29,936 nt of DNA, taken from the NCBI GenBank assembly GCA_964384675.1, contig CAYLNK010000044.1, positions 1-29,936 on the forward strand. The letters run 5' to 3'. This stretch comes from CAYLNK01 sp964384675. GTDB lineage: Bacteria; Acidobacteriota; Thermoanaerobaculia; UBA5066. The notes below the pieces were generated by a model, which saw nothing but the letters and a program-made list of their open reading frames with translations, ran no database searches and was not told where the DNA came from. The position numbers and the translations under genes were made by a program. Of the stretch, positions 14,914 to 21,289 are shown piece by piece (the stretch's first letter is position 1; each line of letters opens with the position of its first letter).

Positions 14914-15998
14914 GATATGTCGACGAGTACCGCGGTGAGGAGGACGCCCAGCGGCTCTTCGGCGCCATCCGCGGCCTCGTCACCCGTCCCTGGACGCTGA
15001 TGGAGATCTGCGGCGGCCAGACGCACACGCTGATCCGCTGCGGCATCGACCGGCTCCTCCCGCCCGAGGTCACGCTCGTCCACGGGCCGGGCTGTCCCGT
15101 CTGCGTGACGCCGCTCGTGGAGATCGACCGCGCCCTCGAGATCGCCTGCCGACCCGGCGTGATCTTCGCGTCGTTCGGCGACATGCTGCGCGTCCCGGGC
15201 AGCCGCCGCGACCTCCTCTCGGCGAAGGCCGCCGGCGCCGACGTGCGGATGGTCTACTCACCGCTCGACGCGGTGACGCTGGCCGAGAAGCACCCCGACC
15301 GGCAGGTCGTCTTCTTCTCCGTCGGCTTCGAGACGACGGCCCCCGCGAGCGCGATGGCGGTCTGGAAGGCCGCGCGGCTCGGCCTCACGAACTTTTCGAT
15401 CCTCGTCTCGCACGTCCTCGTGCCGCCGGCGATGGAGCTGATCCTCGGCTCACCGGAGAACCAGGTGCAAGGCTTCCTGGCGGCCGGGCACGTCTGCACG
15501 GTGATGGGGTACTGGGAGTACGAGCCGATCGCGCGGAGATTCCGGCTGCCGATCGTGGTGACCGGCTTCGAGCCGCTCGACCTCCTGCAGGGGATCCACA
15601 TGACGCTCTCGGCCCTCGAGGAGGGGCGCTTCGGCGTCGAGAACCAGTACGCCCGCTCGGTGACGCGCGGCGGGAACCGCCCGGCGCAGGGGCTCCTGGC
15701 GGACGTGTTCGAGCCGTGCGACCGCGCCTGGCGCGGCATCGGCGTCATTCCCCGGAGCGGCTACCGCCTGCGCCCCTCGTACGAGGCGTACGACGCGGTT
15801 CGCCGCTTCGACGTCGCCGGCATCCAGGCGGAGGAGTCGAGCCTCTGCATGGCGGGGGAGATCCTCCAGGGCCGCAAGAAGCCGCACGCCTGCCCCGCCT
15901 TCGGCACGGTCTGCACGCCGGACCGCCCGCTCGGCGCGCCGATGGTGTCGTCGGAGGGCGCGTGCGCCGCCTACCATCGGTACGGGAGGGTCTCGTGA
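14910..15998 (+). CDS. hypD: Hydrogenase maturation iron-sulfur protein HypD
   Basis: Translation starts at GTG 14910, overlapping the hypC stop by 4 bp (MRYVDEYRGEEDAQ), giving 362 residues. Characteristic motifs are present: EICGGQTHT (C34), HGPGCPVCVTP (C62, C65), VGFETTAPA, and the C-terminal cysteine cluster in CMAGEILQGRKKPHACPAFG and TVCTP that holds the [4Fe-4S] centre. HypD is the scaffold on which iron receives its CN and CO ligands together with HypC and HypE. Coupling to hypC and hypE by GTGA overlaps supports co-translation in fixed ratio. Confidence 0.97.
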   Translation: MRYVDEYRGEEDAQRLFGAIRGLVTRPWTLMEICGGQTHTLIRCGIDRLLPPEVTLVHGPGCPVCVTPLVEIDRALEIACRPGVIFASFGDMLRVPGSRRDLLSAKAAGADVRMVYSPLDAVTLAEKHPDRQVVFFSVGFETTAPASAMAVWKAARLGLTNFSILVSHVLVPPAMELILGSPENQVQGFLAAGHVCTVMGYWEYEPIARRFRLPIVVTGFEPLDLLQGIHMTLSALEEGRFGVENQYARSVTRGGNRPAQGLLADVFEPCDRAWRGIGVIPRSGYRLRPSYEAYDAVRRFDVAGIQAEESSLCMAGEILQGRKKPHACPAFGTVCTPDRPLGAPMVSSEGACAAYHRYGRVS

Positions 15999-17041
15999 CG
16001 CTCGACCTGTCGTGCCCGGTGCCGATGTCCGACTACCCGCAGGTCCTCCTGGCGCACGGGGGCGGCGGACGGCTCACGCAGTCGCTGATCGAGCGTCTCT
16101 TCCTGCCAGCCTTCCGGAACGCCGCGCTCGAGGAGCGGCACGACGGGGCCGTGCTCCCGGTGGGCGGCGCGCGGCTGGCGTTCACGACCGATTCCTACGT
16201 GATCAGCCCGCTCTTCTTCCCGGGCGGGGACATCGGCTGCCTCTCGGTGCACGGCACCGTGAACGACCTGGCGATGTGCGGCGCCACGCCGCTGGCGCTC
16301 TCGTGCGGCCTGATCCTGGAGGAGGGGCTCCCGATGGAGGACCTCCACCGGATCGTCCGCTCCATGGAGAAGGCCGCACGGCGCTGCGGCGTCCCGATCG
16401 TCACCGGCGACACGAAGGTGGTCGATCGGGGCAAGGGGGACGGCGTCTTCGTCAACGTCACCGGGATCGGCCTCGTGCCGGACGGTGTCTCGATCAGCCC
16501 GCGGCGGGCGCAGGCCGGCGACGTGGTGATCGTGAGCGGCCCGATCGCGGTGCACGGTGTCGCGATCCTCTCGGTGCGCGAGGGGCTGCAGTTCGAGACG
16601 ACGCTCGAGAGCGACACCGCGCCGCTCCACGAGCCGGTGGCCGCGCTCCTGCGCGCGCTCGGGGAGCGGGTCCACGTGCTGCGCGATCCCACCCGCGGCG
16701 GCGTGGCGACCACGCTGAACGAGATCGCCCAGCAGGCGGGCGCCGGGATCCGGCTTCACGAGGCGTCGATCCCCGTCGACGAGGAGGTCCGCGGCGCCTG
16801 CGAGATCCTGGGGCTCGACCCGCTCTACGTCGCCAACGAGGGGAAGCTCCTGGCGATCGTGGCGCGCGAGGAAGCGGACCGCGCGGTCGAGGCGCTGCGC
16901 GCCGACCCGGTCACCGCGGGCGCGGTGGCGATCGGCGAGGTGGTCGCCGACCATCCGGGCAAGGTGACGCTGAAGAGCCGCATCGGCGGGCTCCGCTTCG
17001 TCGACCTCCTGGCCGGGGAGCAGCTCCCGAGGATCTGCTGA
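15995..17041 (+). CDS. hypE: Carbamoyl dehydratase HypE
   Basis: GTG 15995 overlaps the hypD stop by 4 bp and yields 348 residues. The N-terminal VLLAHGGGGRLTQ, the TDSYVISPLFFPGGDIG stretch and the DPTRGGVATTLNEIA motif mark the PurM-like ATP-binding fold. The protein ends with the invariant PRIC, whose last Cys (C348) accepts the carbamoyl group from HypF and is dehydrated to thiocyanate. It is the last gene of hypFCDE; a 57-nt gap with its own promoter separates it from the VapB-like gene. Confidence 0.97.
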   Translation: MTLDLSCPVPMSDYPQVLLAHGGGGRLTQSLIERLFLPAFRNAALEERHDGAVLPVGGARLAFTTDSYVISPLFFPGGDIGCLSVHGTVNDLAMCGATPLALSCGLILEEGLPMEDLHRIVRSMEKAARRCGVPIVTGDTKVVDRGKGDGVFVNVTGIGLVPDGVSISPRRAQAGDVVIVSGPIAVHGVAILSVREGLQFETTLESDTAPLHEPVAALLRALGERVHVLRDPTRGGVATTLNEIAQQAGAGIRLHEASIPVDEEVRGACEILGLDPLYVANEGKLLAIVAREEADRAVEALRADPVTAGAVAIGEVVADHPGKVTLKSRIGGLRFVDLLAGEQLPRIC

Positions 17042-17063
17042 CCCGGCTCCGTCGACGGCGGTG

Positions 17064-17092
17064 GCGACATACATATGCAGCCATGGTATGCT
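17064..17092 (+). promoter_or_regulatory. Promoter and inverted repeat upstream of the toxin-antitoxin pair
   Basis: GCGACA (17064-17069), a 17-bp spacer and TATGCT (17087-17092) form a sigma-70-like promoter 6 nt before the antitoxin ATG. CATAC and GTATG, in inverted orientation 13 bp apart (17068-17090), overlap it and could be the binding site for VapB-VapC autorepression. The promoter is seen; the operator role is inferred from how such modules work. Confidence 0.5.
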
Positions 17093-17098
17093 CCTCGG

Positions 17099-17341
17099 AT
17101 GAGGACGATGGTGATCCTGAGCGATGAGATTCACCGGCGAGCCAAGGAGCACGCGTCCCGCCGCCAGACGACGTTGAGCGCGATCGTCGAGGAGGCCCTG
17201 AAGGAGAAGCTCTTCGGTCGCGCCGTCCGCTCGACCCGGCGCCGAATCAGGCTTCCGACCTTCCGCGGCGACGGTCTCGCCGCCGGCCTCTCGCTCGACG
17301 ACATGGGGACGATCCACGACCGCATGGACCGCCGGGAGTGA
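17099..17341 (+). CDS. vapB: VapB-like ribbon-helix-helix antitoxin
   Basis: An 80-residue protein with a ribbon-helix-helix N-terminus (MRTMVILSDEIHRRAKEHAS, then TTLSAIVEEALKEKL) and a basic, then flexible C-terminal tail expected to cover the toxin. It lacks a Shine-Dalgarno and has TATGCT 6 nt upstream of the ATG, so it is probably leaderless. A longer reading from ATG 17075 would start upstream of this promoter. Its stop overlaps the toxin start by 4 bp, the normal arrangement for type II pairs. It lies between hypE and the oppositely oriented hypB. Confidence 0.82.
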   Translation: MRTMVILSDEIHRRAKEHASRRQTTLSAIVEEALKEKLFGRAVRSTRRRIRLPTFRGDGLAAGLSLDDMGTIHDRMDRRE

Positions 17342-17793
17342 AGGGCGTCGACGTCAACGTCCTCCTCTATGCGCTTCGCGAGGAGAGCGACCGGCACGCG
17401 AGGTTCCGGGCCTGGCTCGTGGAGGCCGTTTCGGGCGACGAGCCGGTGGCGCTCTTCGAGCCCGTGCTCGCGGCCGTTTTCCGGATCGCCACGCACCCCT
17501 CGATCTATCGGACTCCGACGCCTCGGGGCATCGTGGAGTCGTTCCTCGACGCGCTGCTGGCCGGACCGGCCGTACTCGCGGTCCGGGCCGGCGAACGGCA
17601 CTTCGGGATCTTCCGGGAGCTCTGCCGGCGCGCCGATTGCCGCGGGAACCTCGTTCAGGACGCGTACCTGGCGGCGCTCGCGCTGGAGCACGGGTGCACC
17701 TGGTTCACGACGGACCGGGACTTCGCGCGCTTTCCCGGGCTCGTCTGGAGCCATCCCCTGGACCATGAGGTGCCCGTCCGGAATCCACGCTGA
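17338..17793 (+). CDS. vapC: VapC-like PIN-domain ribonuclease toxin
   Basis: The 151-residue PIN-domain protein starts with GTG overlapping the antitoxin stop. It has the first catalytic aspartate in VDVNVLLYA (D5), the central RIATHP motif typical of one VapC group, and the later aspartates in NLVQDAYLAALALEHGCTWFTTDRDF. PIN toxins cleave tRNA or rRNA when released from the antitoxin. The domain appears intact. The exact target cannot be predicted from sequence. Confidence 0.85.
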   Translation: MKGVDVNVLLYALREESDRHARFRAWLVEAVSGDEPVALFEPVLAAVFRIATHPSIYRTPTPRGIVESFLDALLAGPAVLAVRAGERHFGIFRELCRRADCRGNLVQDAYLAALALEHGCTWFTTDRDFARFPGLVWSHPLDHEVPVRNPR

Positions 17794-17839
17794 GCCCGGG
17801 TCCATCCGGCAGGTGTGATCCCGGACGGCCTACGGGCTC
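17792..17839. terminator. Possible bidirectional hairpin between vapC and hypB
   Basis: GAGCCCG (17792-17798) and CGGGCTC (17833-17839) form a 7-bp inverted repeat with further pairing inside (TCCATCCGG with CCGGA). It lies between convergent genes and could end transcription from both sides. No T-run follows on either strand, so it is only a candidate. Confidence 0.35.
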
Positions 17840-17843
17840 GAGC

Positions 17844-18524
17844 TCACGCGGTCCTCCCCGTGCCCCCCTTCCGGTCCCGGGCCTCCACGAGCGCCCCGAG
17901 CCACGCGTCCATTCCCTGGCCGGTACGCGCCGACAGCTCGATCACGACGGCGTCCGGGTTCAAGGTGAGGACCTGCTCCCTCACCGCGGCGACGTCGAAA
18001 TCGACGTGGGGGAGGAGGTCGATCTTCGTCAGGAGCGTGACGGCGGCGCGGGAGAAGATCGCGGGGTACTTGAACGGCTTGTCGTCTCCCTCGGTCACCG
18101 AGAGGAGGGCGATCTTGAAGTCCTCGCCCAGGTCGTAGGAGGTCGGGCAGATCAGGTTCCCGACGTTCTCGATGAAGAGGATGTCGAGGCCCGCGAGCGC
18201 GGCCCCTTCCTCCTGCAGGGCGCGGCTCACCTGCCGTGCGTCCAGGTGACAGGAGCCGCCGGTCAGGATCTGCCGCGCGGGGATGCCGCGCTTCCGGAGT
18301 CGGTCGGCGTCCCGCTCCGTGGCGATGTCCCCGTCGAGCGCGCCCAGGCGCAGCCGCTCCCTGAGGGCGCAGGCGGTCGCTTCCAGGAGCGTCGTCTTGC
18401 CCGAGCCGGGCGAGGAGATCAGGTTGACGACCAGCGTCCGGGACGCCTGGAAGCCCGTGCGCAGGGAGGCCGCGGCTTCCTGGTTGGCGGCGAGGATCTT
18501 CTGCTTCACGTCGACCTCGGGCAT
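17844..18524 (-). CDS. hypB: Hydrogenase nickel incorporation GTPase HypB
   Basis: A 226-residue SIMIBI-class GTPase with Walker A SSPGSGKTTL (37-46), the GSCHLDA motif whose C92 and H93 bind metal at the G-domain interface, DILFIENVGNLICP, and the NKxD-like TKIDLLPH. It hydrolyses GTP to drive nickel transfer from HypA to the hydrogenase. It lacks both the CxxCGC N-terminus of E. coli HypB and any histidine-rich store, so it is the short form. Its ATG overlaps the hypA stop by one nucleotide, indicating translational coupling. Confidence 0.95.
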   Translation of the reverse strand: MPEVDVKQKILAANQEAAASLRTGFQASRTLVVNLISSPGSGKTTLLEATACALRERLRLGALDGDIATERDADRLRKRGIPARQILTGGSCHLDARQVSRALQEEGAALAGLDILFIENVGNLICPTSYDLGEDFKIALLSVTEGDDKPFKYPAIFSRAAVTLLTKIDLLPHVDFDVAAVREQVLTLNPDAVVIELSARTGQGMDAWLGALVEARDRKGGTGRTA

Positions 18525-18880
18525 CACACGCCTCCCTCTTCGAACGTCACGCGCATCACGTCCAGCTCGTCGCCCCCGACCACGCGCAGCGGCGTGTCGC
18601 AGCCGGGGCAGAGCCGCAGCCAGGAGCCGGCGGCTCGCTCCGCCACCGATCCGCAGGCGGGACAGGTCTGCTCCGCCGCCCGCCACTCCACGTCGAGGCG
18701 CGCTCCGGCATCCGGGCCGTCCGCCGTCAGCGCCTCCCATGCGTAGGCGATCAGGTCCGGCTCCACCGCCGACAGCTCGCCGACTCGCAGCGACACGGCC
18801 GTCAGCCGGCCGCCGCCGTTGGCGCGGGCCGACTCCCGGGCGATCCGGTACACCTCGAACGCCAGGCCGGTCTCATGCAC
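18524..18880 (-). CDS. hypA: Hydrogenase nickel chaperone HypA
   Basis: Translation from GTG 18880 gives 118 residues beginning MHETGLAFEV; the His2 nickel ligand of HypA fixes this start. The zinc site is two CxxC knuckles (C73, C76, C91, C94). HypA hands nickel to HypB and the hydrogenase precursor, and in some bacteria also serves urease. There is no properly spaced Shine-Dalgarno, while GATGCT lies 6 nt upstream, suggesting a leaderless hypAB transcript. The unit is oriented opposite to hypFCDE. Confidence 0.94.
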   Translation of the reverse strand: MHETGLAFEVYRIARESARANGGGRLTAVSLRVGELSAVEPDLIAYAWEALTADGPDAGARLDVEWRAAEQTCPACGSVAERAAGSWLRLCPGCDTPLRVVGGDELDVMRVTFEEGGV

Positions 18881-18886
18881 GTCCTC

Positions 18887-18892
18887 AGCATC
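18887..18892 (-). promoter_or_regulatory. Possible -10 element (GATGCT) upstream of hypA
   Basis: GATGCT on the minus strand ends 6 nt before the hypA GTG and differs by one base from the TATGCT box of the toxin-antitoxin pair, with identical spacing. It is consistent with a leaderless hypAB mRNA. Confidence 0.4.
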
Positions 18893-18963
18893 GGCCCGCC
18901 GGCGCCCCTCCGCATTGATGCAGCTGCACCGGCGTTCGGACGGCGGCAAGCCGATCGGTGCGC

Positions 18964-18969
18964 TATCGT
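18964..18969 (+). promoter_or_regulatory. -10 element TATCGT upstream of the secreted-protein/selenoprotein operon
   Basis: TATCGT lies 7 nt before ATG 18977 with no properly placed Shine-Dalgarno. It would drive the secreted-protein gene and, through the GTGA overlap, the selenoprotein gene. A clear -35 is not seen. Confidence 0.45.
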
Positions 18970-18976
18970 GAGGGCG

Positions 18977-19576
18977 ATGAGACGGCTGAGGCTGAGACGG
19001 TCCCTGCTCCTCGCCCTGTTCCTTCCGGCGGTCTCGGGTCCCCTGATCGCCGCCTCCCCGACCCCCACGCCGGCGCCCCGCCGGCACGTCCTCGTCTCCG
19101 CCGAGGGGGCGAAGACCGAGGTCGACGCCTTCGTGTCGCGGTTCTTCTCCGAGGTGAGCGACCGGAGCGAGATCTCGATCGCAGACGCCCGGCTTTCGGG
19201 CGCGACGTTCACCGACCTGAAGTCGGACCCTGCGGGGGAAGCGGCCACGGCCTTCCGCGCCGCCTGGCCGGCCGAGGTGTATCTCGCCGTGACGATGCCA
19301 ACGTGTACCTCGCGGGCGAACCGGACCAACGTCGACCTGGGGATCGACCCGTCGACAGGGCTCCGGCAGGGGCGGCAGGTGATCTCGTACGAGACCGAGT
19401 GCAGCCCGACCGTCTCGATGATCGGGCCGGACGGCAAGACGATCGCGTCGGCGACCGTTTCGGGTCGCGACTCGAAGCAGCTCGAGGAGAACGAGGACGT
19501 GGCGGCCGCGATGGAAGGGGCCGCCCAGAAGGCGGCGGAGAAGGCGGCCAAGAAGCTCTTCCCGAAGAAGAAGTGA
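18977..19576 (+). CDS. Secreted protein of unknown function coupled to the selenoprotein gene
   Basis: The 199-residue protein has an Arg-rich n-region and hydrophobic stretch (MRRLRLRRSLLLALFLPAVS, cleavage likely after Ala near residue 26), so it should be exported. It contains two cysteines in the mature part (PTCTSRANRT and YETECSPTVS) that could form a disulfide. Its tail (AAQKAAEKAAKKLFPKKK) is helical and Lys-rich. I do not recognise the family. ATG 18977 is preferred because TATCGT precedes it; the ATG at 18875 would overlap hypA and add non-secretory sequence. The stop overlaps the selenoprotein GTG by 4 bp, so the two are probably co-translated. Confidence 0.75.
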   Translation: MRRLRLRRSLLLALFLPAVSGPLIAASPTPTPAPRRHVLVSAEGAKTEVDAFVSRFFSEVSDRSEISIADARLSGATFTDLKSDPAGEAATAFRAAWPAEVYLAVTMPTCTSRANRTNVDLGIDPSTGLRQGRQVISYETECSPTVSMIGPDGKTIASATVSGRDSKQLEENEDVAAAMEGAAQKAAEKAAKKLFPKKK

Positions 19577-20307
19577 CGCTGTCGCTCTCGGACCGGCTCT
19601 TCCTGGCGACCTACCGGTACCGCGTCCTCGATCCGGTCCCCTTCGCTCGACCCGGAAGGCTGCTTGGCGAGGCCCGCGTCGCGCTCGTCTCGACGGGCGG
19701 GCTCTCCGGCGCCGGTCAGGAGCCGTTCGACCAGGAGGCGCGCGGGGGCGACACGTCGTCGCGCTTCCTCGCGGCCGACGTGAACCCCCGGGACCTCGCC
19801 ATCGGCCAGCGCTCTCACTCCTTCGACCACGCCGGTCTGGAGAGGGACCGGAACCTCGGCTTCCCGCTCGACCGGCTGCGCGAGATGGCGGCGGCGGGGG
19901 AGATCGGCTCGGTGGCGCCGCGCCACCTCTCGCTCATGGGCTCGATCACGGCGCCCGGACGGCTCGTCAAGGAGACCGCGCCCGCCGCGGCCGAAGCGCT
20001 CGTGGCGGACGGCGTCGACGTCGCGCTCCTCGTGCCGCTCTGACCGATGTGCCACCAGACCGTGGGTCTGGTCGCGGGGGAGCTGGAGCGACGGGGGATC
20101 GCGACGACGTCGGTCAGCATGCTGCCCGACGTCTCGGCGAAGGTGCGGACGCCGCGGGTGCTCGAGGTGCCGTACGAGCTCGGCTACCCGCTGGGCCGGC
20201 CGGACGATCCGGAGCTCCAGAAGGCGGTCATGCGCGCCGCGTTCGCCCTCCTCGACGAGGCGGGTCCGCCGCCGGTCCGGCGGGTGTTCGTCCCGCCCGC
20301 AGGCTGA
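19573..20307 (+). CDS. GrdB-family selenoprotein with in-frame UGA read as selenocysteine
   Basis: The frame from GTG 19573 to TGA 20305 (244 residues) contains a single internal TGA at 20041-20043, codon 157. Sequence on both sides belongs to one family, the glycine/sarcosine/betaine reductase selenoprotein B group: SHSFDHAGLERDRN, GFPLDRLREMAAAGEIGSVA and LMGSI before it; DGVDVALLVPL-U-PMCHQTVGLVAGELE across it; and PLGRPDDPELQKAVM after it. The TGA falls at the family redox position, giving U157-P-M-C160; many relatives have Cys there. A bSECIS-like hairpin follows 18 nt later. GrdB proteins are reductive C-N-cleaving subunits, but this short stand-alone form lacks grdA/grdC neighbours, so a thiol/selenol redox role is the safest call. 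Selenocysteine synthesis genes are not in the window. The alternative is a nonsense mutation; the intact 87 downstream codons and hairpin argue against it. Confidence 0.87.
20041..20072 (+). promoter_or_regulatory. Bacterial SECIS-like element with the recoded UGA
   Basis: After the UGA (20041-20043) come 10 nt, then ACCAGACC (20054-20061), a GUG loop and GGTCTGGT (20065-20072): a perfect 8-bp stem. The apical loop begins with G and lies 18 nt from the UGA, inside the 16-37 nt window described for bacterial SECIS elements read by SelB. The 3-nt loop is at the small end. The element is inside the coding sequence, as is normal in bacteria. Confidence 0.75.
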
Positions 20308-20312
20308 GCCGG

Positions 20313-21014
20313 CTACTCGCCCGCGATCCTGCGGTACAGGACGTACGAGTGGAGGACCGGCACCGCGACGAGCACGACGGTCACGACCACGAACGCCGCG
20401 ATCCCGGGTCGTGGCGGAAGGAACGCGGCCGCCGCCAGGAGGAGTCCGCCCGCGACCCAGAGACGGCCCGCCATCCGGTGGGTCCGGTTCCAGACCTCCT
20501 CGTTCATGATCGTCCACGGCACCCGGATGCCGAAGAAGAAGTTCTGGCGGAGCTTGCCGAAGCGGTTGCCCAGTGCGGCGAAGAGAAGCCCGATGCCGAG
20601 GCGCACCACGAAGTCGACGCGGATCGCGTCCCCCAGCGAGACCCGCACGAGGACGACGTGGAGGCCGACGAGCCCGAGGACGATGAGCCAGCGGAAGAAG
20701 CGCAGGGTGTCGGGGAAGAGGGCGTAGCTCTTCCGGCGCGGGTCGACGAGCGGCACGAAGAGGAAGAGGAGATAGAGGCCGGCGGCGATCGCGGGCGGCA
20801 GCAGCGCGTTCATCCATGGCGGACCCCAGCCGTCGACCTCGCCGCTCGCTCCCCAGTGCACCGGGACTCGAGCCGGCAGCGCGCGGAGGGAGAGGAGCCC
20901 GTAGACGAGGTCGGCGAGGAGGATCGCCAGGAGCGGCGCGTCTCCCTTCAGGGTGTCGCGCCCCACGCGGTAGGTCGGCGGGGCCTCGTTCCGGCTCGGT
21001 TCGCTCGCGTTCAT
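20313..21014 (-). CDS. SdpI-family membrane protein (DUF1648 + SdpI)
   Basis: A 233-residue protein with about six membrane segments. The DUF1648 signature appears as LPARVPVHWGASGEVDGWG near 45-63, and the SdpI part includes NRFGKLRQNFFFGIRVPWTIMNEEVWNRTHRMAG. In Bacillus subtilis SdpI is the immunity and signalling protein against the SdpC toxin and sequesters the ArsR-type repressor SdpR. Here the ATG overlaps the stop of an ArsR-type gene by 4 bp, the same pairing. No SdpC-like toxin gene is visible, so immunity is inference. The stop is 5 bp from the selenoprotein stop. Confidence 0.88.
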   Translation of the reverse strand: MNASEPSRNEAPPTYRVGRDTLKGDAPLLAILLADLVYGLLSLRALPARVPVHWGASGEVDGWGPPWMNALLPPAIAAGLYLLFLFVPLVDPRRKSYALFPDTLRFFRWLIVLGLVGLHVVLVRVSLGDAIRVDFVVRLGIGLLFAALGNRFGKLRQNFFFGIRVPWTIMNEEVWNRTHRMAGRLWVAGGLLLAAAAFLPPRPGIAAFVVVTVVLVAVPVLHSYVLYRRIAGE

Positions 21015-21289
21015 CGACGGGGCTCGTCCTTCTCCAGGATCGAGAGGAGGAAACCGACGGCCTCCTGGAAGACCGTCACGTTGAGCGAGTAGACGATGTT
21101 CTGGCCGCGCCTCACGTCGAGGACGAGGCGCGCGTTCTTCAGGAGGCTCAGGTGGTGGGAGATGCTCGGCTTGGAGATGTCGAACCGCTCCGCGATCTCG
21201 CCGGCGGTCCGGTCCCGGTCGCGGAGCAGCCGGAGGATCTCCCGTCGCGTCGGGTCGGAGAGCGCGCGGAAGAGGAGGTTCTCGCTCAT
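21011..21289 (-). CDS. ArsR/SdpR-type transcriptional repressor
   Basis: A 92-residue winged-helix protein: LFRALSDPTRREILRLLRDRDRTAGEIAERFDISKPSISHHLSLLKNA is split between helices 1-4, followed by a beta-wing (VLDVRRGQNIVYSLN). It lacks the CxC metal site of metal-sensing ArsR proteins, as SdpR does. It is flanked by 4-bp overlaps with the hydrolase upstream and SdpI-like gene downstream. It probably represses its own operon through the 22-bp palindrome at 22617-22638, with relief by the membrane partner; that mechanism is borrowed from SdpRI. Confidence 0.9.
   Translation of the reverse strand: MSENLLFRALSDPTRREILRLLRDRDRTAGEIAERFDISKPSISHHLSLLKNARLVLDVRRGQNIVYSLNVTVFQEAVGFLLSILEKDEPRR

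Noticed and set aside
20041..20043. TGA as a true stop, making 19573-20043 a complete gene or a pseudogene.
   Set aside because: The same frame stays open for 87 further codons with family-specific sequence, the codon is at the family redox position, and a SECIS-like hairpin follows.
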